DNA of 43,275 nucleotides, taken from NCBI GenBank assembly GCA_902783835.1, contig CACZSN010000002.1, positions 1-43,275 of the forward strand, read 5' to 3'. This document shows, one piece after another, positions 15,126 to 23,480 of the stretch. The first letter of the stretch is position 1; the number at the start of each line of letters is the position of its first letter. Position numbers and translations under genes: made by a program. This DNA comes from an uncultured bacterium. GTDB lineage: Bacteria; Cyanobacteriota; Vampirovibrionia; Gastranaerophilales; Gastranaerophilaceae. Below the pieces are notes generated by a model, which saw only the letters and a program-made list of their open reading frames with translations, searched no databases and had not been told where the DNA came from.

Positions 15126-17201
15126 ATGTCAAAAATACTTTTATTTACAAAGAATAAAAACAGAACGGGAATAATTGAAGAGAACCTGAAAACATTTGAC
15201 GTTACATCATTTGGGGATGAAAATGATTTTTTGGATTTTCTAAAAGATAATTTTCCGGATGTAGTAATAATCGATACCGTTAATTTAAAAGATTGCGTAA
15301 ATTTTTGTCGTGCGGTTAAATTTACGGCACAAAATAAAAATATCTCCACAACGTTAATCGTGGACAAAGATGTTAATAATAAAGATTTATTCCTTAAATA
15401 TGCCCACTTTTTTATTACGGAACCTTTAAATAAAGAAATTTTATATGCGACTGTAAATTCAGCATTAAATTTGAAAAAATCATTGGGAGACCTTGCGGAA
15501 AGTAACGCTGAACTTTCGACCAATTTATACAGATTAAATGTTTTAAACCAAACGGTAACGGAACTTTCCGGCTCATTGAACAAGACGGAACTTATTTCTA
15601 TTATGACAGACGGTATAGATAAAAGTTTAAGTTATAATCTCTGTTATTCATTGATTTTCAATTCTCCCGAAGATATCACGTTAGTAATTAATTCCGTTCA
15701 CGCAATAAGTCCGAGACTTGAAGAAGCAATTAAATTGCGTGCAATAATGAGCTATAAAAATGTTTTCAGGCTTTATACCTCAAATGAAGATGTCAAAGTC
15801 GTAAAAAACATTAAGCGTAAAGAGATAGAATATGATTTGAATGTATTTAATTTTGATGCATCTCTTCAACAAATAAATATTAAGAATAAGTTTTTCGGAA
15901 TTATTGAAGTATTCAGAGAAAAAGAATTTAAAAATGATGACATAAGATGTTTACAAACTCTTGTACAACAAGCAACATTTCCACTTCAAAATGCGGTTTT
16001 GTACGAAGAAATGATGGAACAAAATAAAAAATTAGAGGAAATGGAAAAGAAAAAATCGGAATTTTTCTCTATTGTTTCGCACGAGTTAAGAACACCTTTA
16101 ACATCTATCCAAAACGCAGTTAAAATATTGCTCAGTGATGCATTTGCCTCCGTATTGCCGGAAAAAGCAAAATATTTTATAAAAATGGTTGAGAGAAACT
16201 GCATCCGTGTAATGTCAATCGTTCAAGATTGGCTTGATTCCGTTAAAGCTGAATCCGGACGTCTTGAATATAAATTTGAAATCGAAAAAATTAATCCGAT
16301 TGTCGACGGAGTAATTCAAACTTTATCAAATCTTGCGGAAGAAAAACACATTCAGTTATCGTTCTTACCGACAGAAAAATTGCCGTCACTGTATGTGGAT
16401 AAAAAACGTGTTGAACAAGTAATAACAAACCTTGTGGCAAACGCTGTTAAATATACTCCGAATAACGGCAAAATTGTTGTTTCATCAAAATTAATCGACT
16501 CGGTCTCAATGAAAGATATGAATTTTGTGACAACCGCAAAAGATGTTTTATTGTCGGAAGAATACGTTTTGGTAACGGTTTCAGACAACGGCCCCGGAAT
16601 TGCGGAAGAAGATATCCCTAAAGTTTTTGAAAAATTTGAACAAGTAAACGGAACTCTTTCAAGAAGTGTCGGAGGAACAGGTTTGGGACTTTTTATTGCG
16701 AAAAAATTTGCGGAAGTTCATAACGGATTTTTATGGTTAGATTCTGTCGTGGGACAAGGTTCAAATTTCTACTTTGCAATCCCGGTACTTGCGGAAGATG
16801 AACGTTATGAAATGCAATTAAAACACGATATTTCCGATGCAAATAAGGACAAAAAATCGTTCAGTCTTTTAACATTCTGCGAAAATAAATTATCGGAAGA
16901 GCCTTATTTGATTGAATTCATAAAAAAACTTGAAAACGAAAACATTTTGAAGAAAACTGTTGAATCGAGATGCTTTTATACAGAAACAAAAGAGCGATTC
17001 TACTATTCTTTCTATGATGTAAACATGAACTTGCAAGTTGTTCATTTTATAATCCAAAGAATGCTTGAATACGCACAAAATGATAAAATTCTCCAAGCAG
17101 GCAAAAAGATATATTGGTCACAAGCTAACTATCCTGATGATGCAGGAGATTCAGAAGAATTAATCAAAAAATCAAAAAAATTATTGAAAGAGGTACTATA
17201 A
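15126..17201 (+). CDS. sensor histidine kinase with pseudo-receiver, GAF-like region and unknown C-terminal domain
   Basis: A 691-residue soluble kinase with no membrane segments. Residues 1-115 look like a degenerate receiver: Asp50 is present, but the N-terminal acidic pair is missing and the usual T/S..K-P is ITEP, so the switch Lys is lost. Residues ~130-290 are GAF-like. A short coiled coil leads to the H-box FFSIVSHELRTPLTS (His319). The ATPase domain has the N-box NLVANAVKY (435-443), G1 VSDNGPGI (485-492) and G2 GGTGLGLFIAKKF (516-528). Residues ~560-691 form a charged, helical tail I do not recognise. Its TAATG overlap with the response regulator shows they are a pair. Cytoplasmic signal unknown. 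Confidence 0.88.
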   Translation: MSKILLFTKNKNRTGIIEENLKTFDVTSFGDENDFLDFLKDNFPDVVIIDTVNLKDCVNFCRAVKFTAQNKNISTTLIVDKDVNNKDLFLKYAHFFITEPLNKEILYATVNSALNLKKSLGDLAESNAELSTNLYRLNVLNQTVTELSGSLNKTELISIMTDGIDKSLSYNLCYSLIFNSPEDITLVINSVHAISPRLEEAIKLRAIMSYKNVFRLYTSNEDVKVVKNIKRKEIEYDLNVFNFDASLQQINIKNKFFGIIEVFREKEFKNDDIRCLQTLVQQATFPLQNAVLYEEMMEQNKKLEEMEKKKSEFFSIVSHELRTPLTSIQNAVKILLSDAFASVLPEKAKYFIKMVERNCIRVMSIVQDWLDSVKAESGRLEYKFEIEKINPIVDGVIQTLSNLAEEKHIQLSFLPTEKLPSLYVDKKRVEQVITNLVANAVKYTPNNGKIVVSSKLIDSVSMKDMNFVTTAKDVLLSEEYVLVTVSDNGPGIAEEDIPKVFEKFEQVNGTLSRSVGGTGLGLFIAKKFAEVHNGFLWLDSVVGQGSNFYFAIPVLAEDERYEMQLKHDISDANKDKKSFSLLTFCENKLSEEPYLIEFIKKLENENILKKTVESRCFYTETKERFYYSFYDVNMNLQVVHFIIQRMLEYAQNDKILQAGKKIYWSQANYPDDAGDSEELIKKSKKLLKEVL

Positions 17202-17566
17202 TGGCAAAAAAAGTTTTGGTCGTAGACGACGAGCAAGATATCGTTGAAACATTAAAATTTATGATAGAAATGGAAGGATATGAATGCCATTGTGCCTATG
17301 ATGGCGAACAAGGTTTGAATAAGGCAAAAGAATTAATGCCTGATTTAATCATTTTGGATGTCATGATGCCTTTTGTTAACGGATATAAAGTCAGCAGAAT
17401 GTTAAAATTTGATGCAAGATACAAAGATATCCCTATTTTAATGCTCACAGCCCGTTCTCAAGAATCAGACAAAGAATTGGGCGAAGAAACAGGTGCAAAT
17501 GAATATATAACAAAACCGTTCGATATAAATTATGTCATGGAAAGGGTTAAGGCTTACTTAGGTTAG
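17201..17566 (+). CDS. single-domain response regulator
   Basis: A 121-residue protein consisting only of a receiver. All key residues are present: Asp9/Asp10 (VVDDEQD), phospho-acceptor Asp53 (LIILDVMMP), Thr83 (MLTA) and Lys105 (YITKPF). There is no output domain, so it must act by protein contact like CheY or Spo0F. It is coupled to the kinase by a one-base TAATG overlap and is followed one base later by the GspE-like gene, whose product is the obvious candidate target. Confidence 0.95.
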   Translation: MAKKVLVVDDEQDIVETLKFMIEMEGYECHCAYDGEQGLNKAKELMPDLIILDVMMPFVNGYKVSRMLKFDARYKDIPILMLTARSQESDKELGEETGANEYITKPFDINYVMERVKAYLG

Positions 17567-17567
17567 T

Positions 17568-18962
17568 ATGGAAAAGAATTCAGTCAGTAACAAAACACTT
17601 GCCAAATTAAAATACGACTTGGTAAGAGATCAACTTATTACATACGAGGATTTGGAAAAATCCGAAGAAGTGGCAATTGCTCAAAAGCAAAATATCGGGC
17701 AGGTTTTAATCAATAAAGGTTTGATTACCGAAGAAGTTTTGCTGGATTTTCTTGCATCAAAAATGCATATTCCGACAACAACATTGAGCGAATACAGTAT
17801 TGATGAAAAATGCCTGAAATACATTACGGCAGCTGAAGCAAGAAAATACAAAATGATTCCTCTGTTCAAAATCGAGGACAGCTTAAGCGTTGCGATGAGT
17901 GACCCGTTTGATGTTTTTGCAATAGATAAAATTTTTGAAAAAATCGGTCTCGAAATTGAACCGGTAATTGTATCGGAATCATCTATTTTACAAGCAATTG
18001 ACAAATATTATAAAGACGATTCCGTCGGAAAAATTTCTGTTCTTGACGGCGAAGATGCATATGATTGGACAGAAGAACTCCATAAAGCCGGAATGATGAC
18101 AACTGATGAACATACAAGATTGCTCATCCGCTCAATTCTTAAACAAGCTATGTTGCAAGATATTCACGAAGTTATTTTTGAACACGGAGAAAGCGGACTT
18201 GCAGTCAAATTCAGAACGGCATCTGATGTGGTTACAACGGGTGAAATCCCAGGAATGATTGAAGCGGCATTTGTTTCGAAACTAAAAGTCATGTCTGATT
18301 TAGACCCGAATGTATCACAAATTTCTCAGGCGGGAAAACTTGAATTTCCGATAGACGATAACATCAAGTTAACCGCCAGCGTTGCGGCTTTTCCGACATT
18401 GGAACACGAAAGAATTTTGATGAAATTATACAAACCGCCAAAGAAATTATCAGAGTACGGTCTTTCTCAAAATCAAATCGAACAATTAAGAAAAGCTCTT
18501 GATACCCCTGGAGTAATACCGGTTTGCGGTGCTTCTCTTTGCGGAAAAACCCATATGATTTATTCAATTTTACAGGAATTGAAAAATCCCAATAAAACAT
18601 ATATGACTATTGAATCAATCGTAAAATACAGATTAAAAGGGGTTCAACAATCAGAACTCAATGAAAATATCGGTTTTAATCTTGATAAAGCCATGAGATA
18701 TGTGGAATTTCAAGAACCTGATGTTTTGTACTTTGAAAACATTACGACAAAAGAAGGCTTGGATTATTTCAGCTCTCTCGTTTTCAAAAATAAAACAATG
18801 CTTACGGAATTTTTGTCCGATAATATCGAGGATTTACGACAAAAACTTTCTTATCCCGATTTTTCAACATTTAAATCTGTTATTTCATGCCTTATATACA
18901 TCCACGGAAAAGATAATGTCGAAATTTTCACGGGCGACAATTTAAGAAGATTTATCGGCTGA
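17568..18962 (+). CDS. degenerate GspE/PilB-family protein (MshEN domain + T2SE-like ATPase domain)
   Basis: A 464-residue protein. Residues ~15-150 match the GspE N-terminal (MshEN) domain: IGQVLINKGLITEEVLLDFL, then MIPLFKIEDSLSVAMSDP. In other PilB-type proteins this domain can bind c-di-GMP. Residues ~165-460 follow the T2SE ATPase. The Walker A GASLCGKT (321-328) is kept. The Asp box TIEDPVE has become TIESIVK, the Walker B GEIRD has become ENITT, and the His box is gone. The zinc-binding Cys tetrad of PilB/GspE is absent. It can probably bind a nucleotide but is unlikely to hydrolyse it as a motor. Its position after a kinase and a receiver-only regulator suggests a regulatory role, perhaps on type IV pili. 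Confidence 0.78.
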   Translation: MEKNSVSNKTLAKLKYDLVRDQLITYEDLEKSEEVAIAQKQNIGQVLINKGLITEEVLLDFLASKMHIPTTTLSEYSIDEKCLKYITAAEARKYKMIPLFKIEDSLSVAMSDPFDVFAIDKIFEKIGLEIEPVIVSESSILQAIDKYYKDDSVGKISVLDGEDAYDWTEELHKAGMMTTDEHTRLLIRSILKQAMLQDIHEVIFEHGESGLAVKFRTASDVVTTGEIPGMIEAAFVSKLKVMSDLDPNVSQISQAGKLEFPIDDNIKLTASVAAFPTLEHERILMKLYKPPKKLSEYGLSQNQIEQLRKALDTPGVIPVCGASLCGKTHMIYSILQELKNPNKTYMTIESIVKYRLKGVQQSELNENIGFNLDKAMRYVEFQEPDVLYFENITTKEGLDYFSSLVFKNKTMLTEFLSDNIEDLRQKLSYPDFSTFKSVISCLIYIHGKDNVEIFTGDNLRRFIG

Positions 18963-18996
18963 TTGTAAAGTTTAATTTGTAAAATATAGTGTTTTC

Positions 18997-19025
18997 TTGA
19001 TATTCAACAAAAAGAATTTTATAAT
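18997..19025 (+). promoter_or_regulatory. promoter of the 19.0-20.5 kb operon
   Basis: TTGATA (18997-19002), a 17-bp spacer and a perfect TATAAT (19020-19025). The first ATG follows at 19047. Confidence 0.8.
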
Positions 19026-19046
19026 ATCAACAAGAAAGAGCAATTT

Positions 19047-19721
19047 ATGAAAAAAATTTTTGCAAGTTTGGTAATTATACTCTCGATGATGTGTTCTCAA
19101 AGTGCGTATTCTGCGATTGTAACACCGATGGCAGAGGGTGAATTTCAAGAATACATTAATAAAATCGGATTTAAGATTTTAAATAAAAATGAAATCGAAA
19201 ATCACGTCATTTTTAAATACACAGACAGTGAGAACGTACGAACAAACAGCTCGGAAGATATGATAGTTTTTATTCCGAAAGGAATAATAATGAACATAGA
19301 AACAGAAGATGAATTGGCAGCCATAATTGCCTTTCAGACTGCATACTGTTTGAAAAACGGAGAAGGACGAAAGTCCAAAGTTCTTTCTGATATGTCACCT
19401 AAGAAATACGAAGAACTTGCTGACAAACGTGCCGTTGATATGCTCGTAAAAGCTGATTATTCACCGCTCGCATCCATTGTTATCATCAATAAATCTTTCG
19501 GCGAAGTTAAAAATAACAGATTTCACCAAAAAACATCCGTAAGACTTGCAAATATTTATGAATATATTGTAAGAAAATATCCGGAAAAGATTAATAATTC
19601 TAAATTTACAACAAATATTTATTACCAAAATTTCTTATTAACTTCAAGAAAAAACAGAGAAATTTTGCAAGAACGTTTGCTCAACGAACCCGATTCAACA
19701 AAAAAATTGGAATACAGGTAA
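19047..19721 (+). CDS. exported M48-peptidase-like protein lacking the HExxH motif
   Basis: A 224-residue protein with a signal peptide (cleavage after about residue 22, AYS-A). The middle part follows the layout of M48 metallopeptidases: IPKGIIMNIETEDELAAIIA, then, where HExxH should stand, FQTAY (96-100). About 20 residues later comes YEELADKRAVDMLVKADYSP, which matches the conserved ExEAD...A...L..AGY.P segment that supplies the third zinc ligand. Both His ligands and the catalytic Glu are replaced, so it is probably a non-catalytic homologue acting in the envelope. It is the first gene of a tight group with the next protein (3 bp) and yidD. Confidence 0.6.
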   Translation: MKKIFASLVIILSMMCSQSAYSAIVTPMAEGEFQEYINKIGFKILNKNEIENHVIFKYTDSENVRTNSSEDMIVFIPKGIIMNIETEDELAAIIAFQTAYCLKNGEGRKSKVLSDMSPKKYEELADKRAVDMLVKADYSPLASIVIINKSFGEVKNNRFHQKTSVRLANIYEYIVRKYPEKINNSKFTTNIYYQNFLLTSRKNREILQERLLNEPDSTKKLEYR

Positions 19722-19724
19722 ATT

Positions 19725-20243
19725 ATGTTAAAGAAAATATTTATTTTATCAACAGCTTTTTGTATGACGTTAAATGCCGCATTAGCAGACGATTTTCACC
19801 GTTTGTATAAGCCATTGACATCAGACAGAATCAGAACGGGAAATTTTGAAGAATTAAACAGAATTCCCCTAAAAGTTAAGGCTATTGCGGATGTTTCCAC
19901 AAAAAAAGGCTTAACCGAAGGTCAAAAAATAATATTTTTAACAACGGAAGATACCGTTTTGAGACATAATAAAGTGCTTGCGGCAGGAAGTCGGGTTTTC
20001 GGAAAAGTCGAAACCGTTTCTCCCAACGAAATGAAAGGAATTCCGGCAAATTTAATTGTCGGTGATTTCAAAATTGAATATATGTCAACCGTAAAACTTG
20101 AAGGAGAAATTAATAAAGAAGGTGCAAACAGAGCAATTTGGGTACGTCCGTTGCTGCCGTTGCTATTTCCTGTCAGAGGCGGTCATGCAAAAATAGATGC
20201 GGATGAAGTATTCATTTTGTACTACACGCCTACTGCAATATAG
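19725..20243 (+). CDS. exported protein of unknown function
   Basis: A 172-residue protein with a signal peptide (cleavage near ALA-D, residue 21). The mature part is predicted to be beta-rich: [20 protein letters not shown], then [26 protein letters not shown]. The phrase '[12 protein letters not shown]' recalls the small beta-barrels of TrbI/VirB10-like or similar envelope proteins in which a 'lpaGt.v.g.v' turn recurs, but I cannot assign a family. The start is 3 bp after the M48-like gene, and yidD follows 8 bp later. An envelope location is well supported; a function is not. Confidence 0.55.
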   Translation: MLKKIFILSTAFCMTLNAALADDFHRLYKPLTSDRIRTGNFEELNRIPLKVKAIADVSTKKGLTEGQKIIFLTTEDTVLRHNKVLAAGSRVFGKVETVSPNEMKGIPANLIVGDFKIEYMSTVKLEGEINKEGANRAIWVRPLLPLLFPVRGGHAKIDADEVFILYYTPTAI

Positions 20244-20251
20244 AGTTTCCT

Positions 20252-20461
20252 ATGCTTAAAAAATTTGCATTATTTTTGATAAAAATTTATCAATATTTTT
20301 CAAAATACACTCCAAAAACATGCAGATTTTACCCGACATGCTCGGAATATACCCGCCAAGCCATTGTAAAATACGGATTTTTTAAAGGCGGCTGGCTTGG
20401 TTTGAAAAGGATTTGCCGATGTCACCCTTTGAATAAAGGTGGCTATGACCCTGTACCGTAA
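20252..20461 (+). CDS. yidD: membrane protein insertion efficiency factor YidD
   Basis: A 69-residue protein with the unmistakable YidD core: [20 protein letters not shown], then [11 protein letters not shown] and the CRCHP motif near the end. The three cysteines of CRFYPTC and CRC are conserved. YidD helps YidC-dependent insertion of membrane proteins. Here it is not in the usual rpmH-rnpA-yidD-yidC group but closes an operon of two exported proteins. Confidence 0.95.
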   Translation: MLKKFALFLIKIYQYFSKYTPKTCRFYPTCSEYTRQAIVKYGFFKGGWLGLKRICRCHPLNKGGYDPVP

Positions 20462-20500
20462 GGATTTCCATACTTTTGTTAACTTTTCGAAAATTTCCGA

Positions 20501-20529
20501 TAGACATTTTGTTATGTTTTTAATACGAT
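20501..20529 (+). promoter_or_regulatory. promoter of rplI
   Basis: TAGACA (20501-20506), a 17-bp spacer and TACGAT (20524-20529), about 35 bp before the rplI start. Confidence 0.55.
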
Positions 20530-20564
20530 AGACTTACTTCTAAACATCACAAAGGAGATTTATA

Positions 20565-21065
20565 ATGGAAATTATTTTAACAAAAGACGTTCAAAATATC
20601 GGCGAAGCAGGCGATATCGTTAAAGTTAAAGACGGTTATGCAAGAAACTTTTTGCTTCCCCAAAATTTAGCAACTAAAGCAACTGCAGGTGCTATCGCTA
20701 ACAGAGAAAAGAACTTGGCAAGAATTAAAGCTAAACAAGAAAAATTACACCAAGAAGCACTTGCTGTTTCCGAAAAACTTACATCATTCGGAACAATCGA
20801 AATTGCAGCAAAAGCAGGTGAAAGCGGAAAATTGTTCGGTACAATCACAACTAAGAGATTGGCTGAAGAAATCCTCGCTAAGACAGGTGTTGAAGTTGAC
20901 AGAAAAGAAATCACTTTGAATGCACCTCTTAACGCTTTGGGAACATTTGTTATGACAATCAAATTGACTTCAAAAGTTAAGGCAGAAATGAACGTTAACG
21001 TTGTTGCTTCAGAAATCATTAAAGAAGAAATCATTTCTGAAGAAGAAGAAAAAGAAGCAGAATAA
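20565..21065 (+). CDS. rplI: 50S ribosomal protein L9
   Basis: A 166-residue L9 with the N-terminal rRNA-binding domain (MEIILTKDVQNIGEAGDIV, then KVKDGYARNFLLPQNLA), the long central helix and the C-terminal domain (GKLFGTITTKRLAEEI). It has a ~15-residue Glu/Lys-rich tail compared with the common ~150 length. AAAGGAG precedes ATG 20565. It stands alone; rpsF, ssb, rpsR and dnaB are not adjacent. Confidence 0.97.
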   Translation: MEIILTKDVQNIGEAGDIVKVKDGYARNFLLPQNLATKATAGAIANREKNLARIKAKQEKLHQEALAVSEKLTSFGTIEIAAKAGESGKLFGTITTKRLAEEILAKTGVEVDRKEITLNAPLNALGTFVMTIKLTSKVKAEMNVNVVASEIIKEEIISEEEEKEAE

Positions 21066-21086
21066 TTGCTTTAAATCTATTTCAAA

Positions 21087-21117
21087 AAAGACCGAGGCTC
21101 CAGTTTCGGTCTTTTTT
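21087..21117 (+). terminator. intrinsic terminator of rplI
   Basis: AAAGACCGA (21087-21095) pairs with TCGGTCTTT (21106-21114), followed by a seven-base T-run. Confidence 0.87.
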
Positions 21118-21246
21118 TATAAATAAAACATCTTACTTCATTCGATAATTTCAGCTTTTATCTTTTTTTTAATTATCAAGTTTTGACTGAATATACATTT
21201 TGAGTATCTACACGCACTTAACTGTTTATACCTTTTATATGTATAA

Positions 21247-21723
21247 TTATTTTTCTCTTTTTGTAAATACGAAAGCTCTAACGGCAGTAAAAGCCATAAC
21301 CAAATTAATACCGATAGAAACACAGACGGCGATATCATCGATAAGAATTTCATTGGGAATTCTGAAATGAGCGTAATAAAAGATGACATCATTAATAAAG
21401 TCGGCAGTTGTCGGAAAATGTCTGAAATAAAAATACGTCAAATTATTTCCTATAAACCAAAAAGCTAATATATAAATGGGAATAAATGTCATATTCAATT
21501 TTATAAACTGCCAAACGACATTTTTATCATTATCTTTAAATGTATATTTTTTGTTTAAAACAAAAGAAACGAATACCGAAATAATGTAAGAAAGAGCCGT
21601 TGAGGGGATATATTTCCAATGAAGAACATTAAGAGCCGTAAAAGAAACTGACAAAGCGACCGTGGTATTCACAATACCGACGAGACAATATGTTATAAAT
21701 TCTTTAGGGATTTTTATCTTCAT
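21247..21723 (-). CDS. GtrA-family membrane protein
   Basis: A 158-residue protein with four membrane segments and the GtrA pattern: FITYCLVGIVNTTVALSVSF, then YIISVFVSFVLNKKYTF, and a closing helix before FTAVRAFVFTKREK. GtrA proteins are thought to move undecaprenyl-linked sugars across the membrane for glycan decoration. No glycosyltransferase is adjacent. It starts 8 bp after the DUF815 gene, so the two are probably in one transcript. The ~120 bp beyond its stop (21120-21246) is AT-rich and shows no gene. Confidence 0.85.
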   Translation of the reverse strand: MKIKIPKEFITYCLVGIVNTTVALSVSFTALNVLHWKYIPSTALSYIISVFVSFVLNKKYTFKDNDKNVVWQFIKLNMTFIPIYILAFWFIGNNLTYFYFRHFPTTADFINDVIFYYAHFRIPNEILIDDIAVCVSIGINLVMAFTAVRAFVFTKREK

Positions 21724-21731
21724 TGGTTACT

Positions 21732-22994
21732 CTATTCATTGAAGGTCAAGTCTAAATATTGTTTTGCAATTCTCGGAGAACGGTAACCTCTTGTGAGAGC
21801 GTATTTTTCAATACCTTCTGCAATCTCTTCAAACGGAGCATCAATTCCGCGTTCTTCCGCCATTTGCCTTGCAATATCGAGGAATTTTTCTCTTGAAGGC
21901 ATTTGAAAAGTTATCATTAAACCAAATCTGTCAGAAAGAGACATAATTTCATCGATAGTATCTTCTTTATGGAGTTCATCACCTTCGCGGGCGGAGAAAG
22001 TTTCTCTTACGATGTGTCTGCGGTTTGATGTTGCATAAATAACGGTATTTTCAGGTTGAGCACAAACCGAACCTTCAAGCACAGCCTTTAAAGTTCCCAT
22101 ATTGTCATCATCTTCACTGAATGTTAAATCGTCAATAAAGATAAGAAATTTCAAAGGATTATCAGCAAGACTTTGCATAAGATTGCTCAAATATTTCAAT
22201 TTATTTTTTTCAAGTTGAATAACTCTAAGTCCAACTTCCGCATACTCATTTGCAAGAGCCTTAACACAAGAAGACTTACCCGTTCCTCTGTCACCGTATA
22301 ACAAAACGTTATTGTACGGATTACCGGAAAGGAAAGATACCATATTATTATTTGCTTTTTGTTTTTGTGATTCATATTCTTTTAAATTATCCAATCTGAT
22401 TGTATCAGGATGAGTAACAGGCAAAAGTTCACCGTTCAAATCCATACGGAATGAATAATTCTTTGCAAATTTTCCCGTACCGTTTTTAGCATAAAATCTT
22501 ACATAGTCTGAAATGTAATCTTCCCAAATATCTTTTTTGCCGTAATGTTTAAAAGAATTTGCATAAGACGGCATACTGTCAGCAACCTTTTCAAGATCGG
22601 GATTGTTTTTAATTAACATTCCGACAATATCATCATAGTCAATTTCCGAAAAAAGTCTTATCGTTTTAATATCGTTTTTTACCGATTCAATAATATGAGT
22701 GGAAATTTCGTGAAATTTTCCCTTTGCACACGCAAGAGAAAATGCATTTTCACTATATAAAATTAAATCATACAAATAATTTGGCAAACTTGCAGATTTG
22801 TCAGAATTATACAATTCCAAACACATTTGTGAATAATATTCGGTAGCTTCTGGATAAATTCTTTCTTTAAAATCTTTTTTTGCAAAAATTTCCAAAAGTT
22901 TGCATAAATTACCCAAAACTTTATCTTTTTTCAAATCTGCCAATACTGTTAATGTATTTGAAAGATAATATAACGATAAAAAACTGTTTTTCAT
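21732..22994 (-). CDS. DUF815-family AAA+ ATPase
   Basis: A 420-residue protein. Residues 1-180 are helical without a recognised fold. Residues ~200-415 are the DUF815 AAA+ domain, with Walker A GDRGTGKS (234-241), Walker B FLIFIDD (283-289), a sensor-1-like TVIYATSNRRH, and the family's characteristic GDELHKEDT and LSDRFGL segments. The C-terminal lid (GYRSPRIAKQYLDL) completes the module. The family's role is not established. Proteins of this type are often single cytoplasmic genes, so co-transcription with gtrA is not informative. Confidence 0.88.
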   Translation of the reverse strand: MKNSFLSLYYLSNTLTVLADLKKDKVLGNLCKLLEIFAKKDFKERIYPEATEYYSQMCLELYNSDKSASLPNYLYDLILYSENAFSLACAKGKFHEISTHIIESVKNDIKTIRLFSEIDYDDIVGMLIKNNPDLEKVADSMPSYANSFKHYGKKDIWEDYISDYVRFYAKNGTGKFAKNYSFRMDLNGELLPVTHPDTIRLDNLKEYESQKQKANNNMVSFLSGNPYNNVLLYGDRGTGKSSCVKALANEYAEVGLRVIQLEKNKLKYLSNLMQSLADNPLKFLIFIDDLTFSEDDDNMGTLKAVLEGSVCAQPENTVIYATSNRRHIVRETFSAREGDELHKEDTIDEIMSLSDRFGLMITFQMPSREKFLDIARQMAEERGIDAPFEEIAEGIEKYALTRGYRSPRIAKQYLDLTFNE

Positions 22995-23048
22995 ACCTAA
23001 TCCCCTACAAGCATATTATATCGCAAGCCATTCTTTTTTTGCAATATT

Positions 23049-23462
23049 TTAAATAACCATCATAATTGTACCGACAGTAATTAAAATACAACCGAAAATC
23101 ATTTTAAAATTCATTGTTTCACGCAAAAATAACGCAGAAAGCAATAAAACAAAAACAAGGCTGAATTTGTCAACCGTCACAACCCGTGCGGTTTCTCCGG
23201 TTTGCAAAGCTTTAAAATAACAAAGCCACGATAATCCCGTCATAATACCGGAAATTATTAAAAATACCCAAGTCTTTTGTGAAATTGACGGAATGTTTTG
23301 GAATTCTTTTGTCGAAAAAACAATACCCGTTGAAATAATCAAAACAACAAAAGTTCTAATTGCCGTCGCAAGATTTGAGTTTATACCTTCGACACCTATT
23401 TTTGCAGTAATTGCAGTCAATGCCGCAAAAACAGCACTTCCTAATGCATATAAAAGCCACAT
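23049..23462 (-). CDS. single-EamA-domain DMT-superfamily transporter
   Basis: A 137-residue protein with about five membrane helices, representing one EamA repeat instead of the usual two. The motif GLSWLCYFKALQTGETARV is typical of the EamA/DMT group. As in other half-size DMT proteins it must dimerise to form a pore; the substrate is unknown. AAAGGAAA lies before the ATG. It follows the MerR regulator gene with an 18-bp gap and is probably co-transcribed and co-regulated with it. Confidence 0.85.
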   Translation of the reverse strand: MWLLYALGSAVFAALTAITAKIGVEGINSNLATAIRTFVVLIISTGIVFSTKEFQNIPSISQKTWVFLIISGIMTGLSWLCYFKALQTGETARVVTVDKFSLVFVLLLSALFLRETMNFKMIFGCILITVGTIMMVI

Positions 23463-23480
23463 TTCGATTTTCCTTTCAAA

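Noticed and set aside
15071..15583. 170-aa minus-strand ORF over the kinase gene start
   Set aside because: It is a shadow of the kinase gene with no ribosome site and no recognisable domain.
21120..21246. Small minus-strand ORF (from 21392 across this gap)
   Set aside because: It overlaps the end of gtrA in another frame, has very skewed composition and no ribosome site.
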